Positions 14,016 to 19,102 of a DNA stretch of 19,102 nt are shown in pieces. The stretch lies in NCBI GenBank assembly GCA_036388295.1, contig DASVSC010000101.1, positions 1 through 19,102 of the forward strand. The letters are read 5' to 3'. The notes beneath the pieces are model-generated. The model saw only the letters and a program-made list of their open reading frames with translations. It did not search any database and was not told where the DNA came from. Each line of letters starts with the position of its first letter. The stretch's first letter is position 1. The DNA comes from RYN-431 sp036388295. GTDB taxonomy: Bacteria > Planctomycetota > Phycisphaerae > Tepidisphaerales > Tepidisphaeraceae. A program made the translations under genes and the position numbers.

Positions 14016-14924
14016 TCAGGCCCGGCGGCGACGGAGCGCACCGGCGGCGGCGAGGCCGAGAACGGCCAAGCCGGCCGGTTCGGGGACGGCGGTCTGCCAG
14101 CCGATGTCGGCCATGCCGGCGTAGTCGAGCGTGGTGAAGAGCTTGCGCGTGCCGCTGGTGAGCGTCGGGTCCATCGCCGCTTCCTGGGGCGTGGCGCCGA
14201 CGAAGCTGCTGGTGCCCGGGGCCCAATGGCCGGCGGCAGCACCCACGCCGTCCAGCGGCACCGGGCCGCCGAAGACGTTGGTCGCGTTCGGGCCGATGAA
14301 GTTGCTGCCGCTGGTGTCGGTCGTGAATGACTCGCTGGTGCCGAAGCCCAGCAGGTGGGCCAGTTCATGGATCGCGACCGACAGGAAGTCGGCCTGCGTG
14401 TTGTTGAGGCCGGCCGTGGTCGAGCCGTAGAAGAAGTTGGAATCCAGATCGAAGCTGATGGTGCCCCCGAACCGGGCGAAGTCCGTTTCCGGATTGGCCA
14501 ATGCGCCGGGCTGGCCGCGGGAGAAAGCGTTATCGACGAACGCCTGCGTGCCGCTGACGCCGAAGCCGCCCGGCCCGCCGATGGCGAGCGTGTTGCCGCT
14601 GAAGGTTTGCGCGCCGGCGAAGACGGTGACGACGTTGGCCGGCACGCTGAAATTGGTCAGTTCCAGGTCCGCCCCGCCTGAGGGATTGAAGGGGCGGGCG
14701 GTGAAGTTGTTGCTCCCGCCCGACGTGATGGCCGTCAGGTTGTCGGTGAACCCTTCGAAGGTGGTCGCGGCCTGGTCGAGCAGGCTGCGGCGGCTGACGT
14801 TGGCGCCGCCGAAGTAGTTGTTGGTGTCGTAGGTGTAGTCGAAGACGATGTCGATGGCGTAGGTGGGCCCGGCGAGCGTCGCCAAGCCGCAAGCGGCTAC
14901 CATTGAGAGTGTGAAGCGTTGCAC
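14016..14924 (-). CDS. Secreted zinc metalloprotease with PEP-CTERM tail
   Basis: 302 residues: signal peptide (1-23, ending PTYA), a protease domain, and the PEP-CTERM tail VPEPAGLAVLGLAAAGALRRRR (split, 280-301), so exosortase sorting is expected. The zinc motif HELAHLLGFG (186-195) supplies His186, Glu187 and His190. The metzincin third His (position 196) is a Thr; instead GHW (His233) lies about 40 residues on, followed by AAMDP (Met251) as a likely Met-turn. A His held far from HExxH is the leishmanolysin (M8) layout. The closing segment KLFTTLDYAGMADIGW is typical of this group of PEP-CTERM proteases. The GTG start at 14924 has GGAGG 8 bases upstream. The substrate is unknown. It is a single-gene unit with a 180-base upstream region before rnpB. 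Confidence 0.9.
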   Translation of the reverse strand: MQRFTLSMVAACGLATLAGPTYAIDIVFDYTYDTNNYFGGANVSRRSLLDQAATTFEGFTDNLTAITSGGSNNFTARPFNPSGGADLELTNFSVPANVVTVFAGAQTFSGNTLAIGGPGGFGVSGTQAFVDNAFSRGQPGALANPETDFARFGGTISFDLDSNFFYGSTTAGLNNTQADFLSVAIHELAHLLGFGTSESFTTDTSGSNFIGPNATNVFGGPVPLDGVGAAAGHWAPGTSSFVGATPQEAAMDPTLTSGTRKLFTTLDYAGMADIGWQTAVPEPAGLAVLGLAAAGALRRRRA

Positions 14925-15070
14925 GATGCGGTCCTCCGTCGATGAATTGAACCCGGCACTTTCCCCGGCGGCTATCGTGCTTTAGCACCGGCCGGTCGTC
15001 AATGATTAAACTCGTACGCAGGTCCGTCAGCCCGGGGCTATAGGGGATTGGGCCGGTTTTAAACGCCAGG

Positions 15071-15096
15071 GGGGCGGCCCGACAAAGGGCCGCCCC
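15071..15096 (-). terminator. rnpB terminator
   Basis: A perfect 10-bp GC stem (15071-15080 with 15087-15096) with a 6-base loop, 10 bases beyond the estimated RNase P RNA 3' end on the minus strand. Only a short T-run follows. Confidence 0.65.
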
Positions 15097-15105
15097 GCGT
15101 TGGAA

Positions 15106-15577
<472 letters not shown>

Positions 15578-15579
15578 TG

Positions 15580-15588
15580 AATGTAACA
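15580..15588 (-). promoter_or_regulatory. Extended -10 of the rnpB promoter
   Basis: TGTTACATT (TG-N-TACATT) on the minus strand, immediately upstream of the P1 strand, would start transcription near 15574-15577. It lies in the 23-base gap after the Uma2 gene. The -35 region would fall inside that gene and is not recognisable. Confidence 0.45.
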
Positions 15589-15600
15589 GAAAACGGGCGG

Positions 15601-16137
15601 TCAGGTTTTCGGGAACAAGTCGACCACGGGGCAGGTGAAGCCGGGCAAGGCCTGGCCGCCGTCCAGAGTGCCGGTGATATTGAGCATGCGTCCGGTGCCA
15701 TCCGGGTACTGGACGCGGCACATTTTGATCGCCGGGTAGACCAGCCAGACCGCTTTCACACCGGCCATGGTGTAGTCAAACACCCGGCCTTCGACGTCCC
15801 CGACGGTGTCCTCTGCGGAGACGACTTCGACCACCAAATCGGGCACCACACGCACAAAGTCGTCGTCGGTCAGTGTCGGCAGCTTTGCCACGCTGATATA
15901 GCAGACGTCCGGCCGGTGATGCGTGCCCGGCCGGCCCCATACGTCGTGGATCGGTAGACCGACGAACACATAGCCTGCCTGCTGCGTCCGCCCGAACCCG
16001 GTCAGCAGGTAAGCAATATGCGTCCTCACCCAGCCCTTGAGAAGGGACGTACGCTCCGGAGCCGACGGCTCAGATCCGACGACAACGGCAGGCGCAGCCG
16101 GATCTACCGGCGAATGAGTCTGAGGCGACGGTGTCAT
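15601..16137 (-). CDS. Uma2-family (DUF820) PD-(D/E)xK-fold protein
   Basis: 178 residues. The family core is present: RPDVCYIS (~74-81), PDLVVEVVSAEDT (~99-111) and VFDYTMAGVKAVWLVYP (~119-135), the pattern of Uma2 putative restriction-endonuclease-fold proteins. The Lys usually seen before the YxxAGV helix (VEEKV) is Arg here (VEGRV), so nuclease activity is uncertain. Its length is near the family norm of about 180-190. The function of this family, very numerous in cyanobacteria and planctomycetes, is unknown. The ATG at 16137 has no ribosome binding site; TAGACT ends 7 bases upstream, so the message may be leaderless. It stops 24 bases before rnpB on the same strand and is divergent from sucD. 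Confidence 0.85.
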   Translation of the reverse strand: MTPSPQTHSPVDPAAPAVVVGSEPSAPERTSLLKGWVRTHIAYLLTGFGRTQQAGYVFVGLPIHDVWGRPGTHHRPDVCYISVAKLPTLTDDDFVRVVPDLVVEVVSAEDTVGDVEGRVFDYTMAGVKAVWLVYPAIKMCRVQYPDGTGRMLNITGTLDGGQALPGFTCPVVDLFPKT

Positions 16138-16144
16138 GACAGTT

Positions 16145-16150
16145 AGTCTA
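16145..16150 (-). promoter_or_regulatory. Possible -10 of a leaderless Uma2-gene transcript
   Basis: TAGACT on the minus strand, 7 bases before the ATG at 16137. The -35 at 17 bases (GTCGTT) is a poor match. Confidence 0.35.
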
Positions 16151-16186
16151 GCCGCATTCCCGTGCGAAACGACGGCAATCCGCCCC

Positions 16187-16215
16187 TTGCCCGCGTCCGG
16201 ACGCGGGCTTAGGCT
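16187..16215 (+). promoter_or_regulatory. Candidate sucD promoter, leaderless geometry
   Basis: TTGCCC (16187-16192), 17-base spacer, TAGGCT (16210-16215). Transcription would start 7-9 bases later, at the ATG (16224). Confidence 0.4.
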
Positions 16216-16223
16216 GGCCGCAT

Positions 16224-17141
16224 ATGAGCATTCTCGTCAACGCCGATACGAAGGTCATCTGTCAGGGCATCACCGGTGCGGCCGGCGCGTTCCACACCAA
16301 GGGCTGCCTCGATTACGGCACGAAAATGGTCGGCGGCGTCACGCCCGGCAAAGGCGGCAAGTCCGACGAGAACAACCTGCCGATCTTCGACACCGTCGAA
16401 CAGGCCGTGAAGTCGACGGGCGCGAACGCGTCGATGATCTTCGTCCCGCCCCCGTTCGCGGCCGACGCGATCATGGAAGCGGCGGCGGCGGGCATTCAGG
16501 TCATCGTCGCCATCACCGAAGGCATTCCGGTGCTCGACATGGTCAAGGCCAAGGAGTTCCTCAAGGGCTACCCCAAGAGCGTGCTGATCGGCCCGAACTG
16601 CCCCGGCATTATCACGCCGGGCTCGAACGGGAACGGCTGCAAGATCGGCATCATGCCCGGCTACATCCACACGCCCGCGGGCGAAGCCAAGAGCGGCAAA
16701 TCGGTCGGCATCATCAGCCGTTCGGGCACGCTGACGTACGAAGCCGTCTGGCAGACCAGCACGCGCGGCATCGGCCAGTCGACGTGCGTCGGCATCGGCG
16801 GCGACCCGGTGAAGGGCATTAACTACATCGAGCTGCTGAAGCTGTTCGAGGCCGACCCGGAGACCGACGGCATCGTGATGATCGGCGAGATCGGCGGCAA
16901 CGACGAAGCCGACGCCGCCCGCTACATCAAGGACCACGTGAAGAAGCCGGTCGTCGGCTTCATCGCCGGCCGCACGGCCCCGCCCGGCAAGCGCATGGGC
17001 CACGCCGGCGCGATCATCAGCGGCGGCGACGACACCGCCGAGGCGAAGCTCAAAGTCTTCCGCGAGTGCGGCCTGGGCGTGAGCGAAAGCCCCGCCACCA
17101 TCGGCGCGACGATCGCGCCGCTGCTGGGCGTGAAGGGGTAA
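16224..17141 (+). CDS. sucD: Succinyl-CoA ligase (ADP/GDP-forming) alpha subunit
   Basis: It makes succinate and ATP or GTP from succinyl-CoA in the TCA cycle, together with the beta subunit SucC. 305 residues, slightly longer than E. coli SucD (about 289). The N-terminal CoA-binding domain shows TKVICQGITGAAGAFHT (split, ~9-25) and VGGVTPGKGG (37-46). The ligase domain shows IGPNCPGIITPG (122-133), VGIISRSGTLTYEAV (161-175), GIGGDPVKG (190-198), and GKRMGHAGAIISGG (255-268) with the phosphorylated His260. The ATG fits the family start (MSILVNADTKVI). There is no good ribosome binding site, and a -10 lies just 8 bases upstream. sucC is not upstream, which is unusual; the next gene, 6 bases downstream, is a membrane EEP protein. 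Confidence 0.97.
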   Translation: MSILVNADTKVICQGITGAAGAFHTKGCLDYGTKMVGGVTPGKGGKSDENNLPIFDTVEQAVKSTGANASMIFVPPPFAADAIMEAAAAGIQVIVAITEGIPVLDMVKAKEFLKGYPKSVLIGPNCPGIITPGSNGNGCKIGIMPGYIHTPAGEAKSGKSVGIISRSGTLTYEAVWQTSTRGIGQSTCVGIGGDPVKGINYIELLKLFEADPETDGIVMIGEIGGNDEADAARYIKDHVKKPVVGFIAGRTAPPGKRMGHAGAIISGGDDTAEAKLKVFRECGLGVSESPATIGATIAPLLGVKG

Positions 17142-17147
17142 CCCCCG

Positions 17148-18290
17148 GTGGACGCGATGGGGGAACCGAACGAAGCCGAACAATCCGCCGCCCGGCCGAC
17201 CCTGTCCAGGGGCGGCCGGGCGGCGGCGCGTTGGGGCCGGCTGGCTTGTCTGGGCGCGGCGCTGGCTTTGGCGCTCGGTGAAATCGCCGGCCTGTATTGG
17301 CCGTTCAACTTGATCACGCCGTACACGCCGCAGTACGCGGCGATCGGCATGATCGGCGTGTTGCTGGTCGCGCTGGCCACGGCGCGCGTGCGGGCGTCGG
17401 TCGACCGCGTCTGCCTGATAATCGGCCTGGTGGCGTTCATCTACGGCGGGGCGATCACCTTCGGCCGCGTGCCGGGGCGGACGATCGCGCCCGCGCCGCG
17501 CGTCGTCGCCACCGATGCCGACCTCGGCCGCGTCAAAGTGTTCGTCGCCAACGTGCACACGGCGAATACGGATCACAAAACGGTGCTCGACCTGATCGCC
17601 GAGGAAGACCCGGACGTCATCTTCCTGTCCGAAGTCGGTGACCGCTGGGCCGAGGATTTGCGTGCGCTGAATGAGAAATATCCGACACGCACGACGATGC
17701 CGGACAGCGTCGGCAACTTCGGCGTCGGGTTCTGGAGCCGTCTGCCGGGCGAGGCGGCGCTCACGATCATGAAGGACCCCGACCCGCTCGACGCGACCGA
17801 CGTGCCGCAGGTGGACGCGACGCTGACGCTGACCGATTCCGCCGGCCGACAACGCCCGGTCCGTTTCATCGGCCTGCACCCGCTGCCGCCGATTTCGCCC
17901 AAGTACACGCACGCGCGCGACGCGGTGCTGACGCGCACGGCCGAGACCGTCGCGGCCCGACCGGGGGTGCCCACGATCGTGGCCGGCGACCTGAACGCCA
18001 CGCGTTACTGCCACATCGCCCAACGATTGGCCGACGGCGGGAAACTGTTCGACGCCGCCGCGCCGCTGCGGTTCAGCTGGCCGAATACGTGGTCGTGGTG
18101 GGCGATGGGCATTCGGATCGACCACGCGCTCGTCACCGGCGGCTGGCGCGTGATCGACGCCCGCGTCGGCCGTGATATCGGGTCCGATCACCTGCCGATC
18201 GTGGCCACGCTGCAGTTGGTCGAGGCGACGCAGGCCTCGGCGACTCCGGCCAGTGCCGCAGCTAAAATCGCACCAGGCAAGGCCCGCTGA
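17148..18290 (+). CDS. Membrane-anchored endonuclease/exonuclease/phosphatase (EEP)-family protein
   Basis: 380 residues. Three N-terminal hydrophobic segments (~32-52, ~62-78, ~86-105) precede a DNase I-like metal-dependent hydrolase domain (~128-355). Its active-site motifs are VANVHTAN (133-140), LSEV (Glu162), GLHPLPP (His244), GDLNAT (Asp281, Asn283), RIDHAL (Asp325) and GSDHLP (Asp347, His348). This layout is seen in uncharacterised bacterial EEP proteins of about 320-380 residues; the substrate may be nucleic acid, a phospholipid or a phosphoester. The GTG at 17148 is used because AAGGGG of the sucD end lies about 10 bases upstream, suggesting coupling; an in-frame ATG at 17157 is an alternative. 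The C-terminal ~25 residues are Ala-rich and low in complexity. Confidence 0.9.
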   Translation: MDAMGEPNEAEQSAARPTLSRGGRAAARWGRLACLGAALALALGEIAGLYWPFNLITPYTPQYAAIGMIGVLLVALATARVRASVDRVCLIIGLVAFIYGGAITFGRVPGRTIAPAPRVVATDADLGRVKVFVANVHTANTDHKTVLDLIAEEDPDVIFLSEVGDRWAEDLRALNEKYPTRTTMPDSVGNFGVGFWSRLPGEAALTIMKDPDPLDATDVPQVDATLTLTDSAGRQRPVRFIGLHPLPPISPKYTHARDAVLTRTAETVAARPGVPTIVAGDLNATRYCHIAQRLADGGKLFDAAAPLRFSWPNTWSWWAMGIRIDHALVTGGWRVIDARVGRDIGSDHLPIVATLQLVEATQASATPASAAAKIAPGKAR

Positions 18291-18323
18291 AGCCGGCCAT
18301 GCCTATGGGAACAATTACGCGAC

Positions 18324-19102
18324 TTAGTTAGTCACCGCCGTCACGGTTCGCACGCGGGTGGAGCCGACATGGGCGGTGATCGCCAGCGGCTGGTCGATGC
18401 GTGAGAAATCGGCCGTCGTGCGATACGTCTCGTGGCCGTCGACGAAGATCCGCAGGTCGGTTTCCGTAAACTTCAGTTCAATGCCCACCCACTGCCCGGC
18501 CGGCAGAAGACCCGCACCCTTCGCGTGCCGGCCGTTCGCCGGGCCGCCGTCGATGCGCAGTTGCGTCGGTTCCATCTCCCAATTGAAGATGATCTGCCGG
18601 GCAGCGTAGGCCAGGCGCGTGTCATTGGTTTGTGTCAGTGCGACGATGCGGAACGTTACCGGCGGCCGGAATTGCCGGGTGGTTTGCGCGCGGCAGTGGT
18701 CGCGGTCCAGCAGCAGGCCGTCTGTGTCGGTCACGCCGCCGGTCAAGGCGGGCAACAGGTCCAGAACGCGGCCCGACGCCGGCTGCCATGCGGCTTCGAT
18801 GCGCCGCAACTGCGCGGCCGTCTCGGCCGCCGACGGCAGCGTCAGCGGCGTCGGTTCCGGACGCCGGCGCGACCGCTGCATCGCCGGGTTCGACGCGTCC
18901 GGGAATGACGGCGGGACACGCACGAACAGGGCCGGCTCCGGTTCTTGTCCGACATTCGCCGACGGATCGACCGGTTCCGTAACCGGCTGAGCGGCACCGT
19001 GGGCCTGCGGCGCGACCGCGGCGGAGCGCACCGCAGGTGTTTGGCGCTGCGGGGGCGGCACGTACGGGATCGGGCGGACGGGCTCAAACTTCGGGCCCGC
19101 CG
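18324..19102 (-). CDS. LamG/concanavalin-like domain protein (5' partial)
   Basis: The frame stays open to the right edge, so the N-terminus is missing; a GTG at 19061 is in frame but probably internal. About 258 residues are visible. The first ~100 are Pro/Ala/Arg-rich and look like a flexible linker (PPPQRQTP, EPVTEPVDPS-like text). From about residue 115 on there is a beta-sandwich pattern: FRPPVTFRIVALTQTNDTRLAYAARQ, split, then IIFNWEMEPTQLRIDGG, LLPAGQWVGIELKFTETDLRIFVDGHETY, split, and a closing IDQPLAITAHVG. The WVGIELKFTETDLRIFVDG strand pair is typical of LamG or 3-keto-disaccharide hydrolase-like jelly rolls. A carbohydrate- or surface-related role is likely but unproven. It converges on the EEP gene across a 33-base gap with no clear terminator. 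Confidence 0.75.
   Translation of the reverse strand, partial: AGPKFEPVRPIPYVPPPQRQTPAVRSAAVAPQAHGAAQPVTEPVDPSANVGQEPEPALFVRVPPSFPDASNPAMQRSRRRPEPTPLTLPSAAETAAQLRRIEAAWQPASGRVLDLLPALTGGVTDTDGLLLDRDHCRAQTTRQFRPPVTFRIVALTQTNDTRLAYAARQIIFNWEMEPTQLRIDGGPANGRHAKGAGLLPAGQWVGIELKFTETDLRIFVDGHETYRTTADFSRIDQPLAITAHVGSTRVRTVTAVTN

Noticed and set aside
16209..18191. 660-codon minus-strand open frame opposite sucD and the EEP gene
   Set aside because: It spans two well-supported genes on the other strand, and its composition (Arg, Asp, His, Val-rich) is typical of a shadow frame.

Overview
The window is GC-rich, gene-dense bacterial chromosome. Two secreted proteins end in PEP-CTERM sorting tails (VPEP, hydrophobic stretch, RRR). 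There is a type-A RNase P RNA gene, a LexA with an atypical recognition helix, a GH127 enzyme, a PQQ-type sugar dehydrogenase family protein, and many long intergenic palindromes of several unrelated families. Together these suggest a Planctomycetota member, probably Phycisphaerae or a relative. This is inference from content, not a database result. No phage, CRISPR array, transposase or tRNA was seen.

Layout, left to right. (1) 2-2443 (+): 3' part of a membrane-anchored coiled-coil protein resembling polysaccharide co-polymerases; its reading frame is open at the left edge. (2) 2708-3922 (-): argJ. (3) 4148-6241 (+): secreted GH127 beta-L-arabinofuranosidase. (4) 6508-7992 (-): secreted PQQ-dependent sugar dehydrogenase-like PEP-CTERM protein, flanked on both sides by copies of one palindromic repeat. 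(5) 8243-9292 (-): zinc alcohol dehydrogenase. (6) 9597-11260 (-): an unrecognised protein and an SGNH hydrolase. (7) 11488-12371 (-): a coupled pair, helical protein plus VOC protein. (8) 12461-12832 (-): a PH-domain protein on an AT-richer patch. (9) 12895-13512 (-): lexA with a candidate promoter and operator. (10) 13690-13905 (+): a YjfB-like putative motility protein with a sigma-28-like promoter. (11) 14016-14924 (-): PEP-CTERM zinc metalloprotease. (12) about 15106-15577 (-): rnpB, with a very long repeat-derived helix at the P12 position. (13) 15601-16137 (-): Uma2-family protein. (14) 16224-18290 (+): sucD followed closely by an endonuclease/exonuclease/phosphatase-family membrane protein. 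(15) 18324 to the right edge (-): a LamG-like protein with its N-terminus outside the window.

Most genes look like independent short transcription units. The only tight pairs are sucD with the EEP gene and the helical/VOC pair. Functional threads are carbohydrate handling outside the cytoplasm (GH127, PQQ dehydrogenase, possibly the co-polymerase-like and LamG-like proteins), exosortase-type protein sorting, and housekeeping (argJ, lexA, rnpB, sucD).

No clear novel multigene system is visible. The most unusual things are the 94-nt repeat hairpin inside rnpB, a nine-residue insert abutting the ArgJ cleavage site, several starts that look leaderless, the LexA helix/operator combination, and the density of palindromic repeats.
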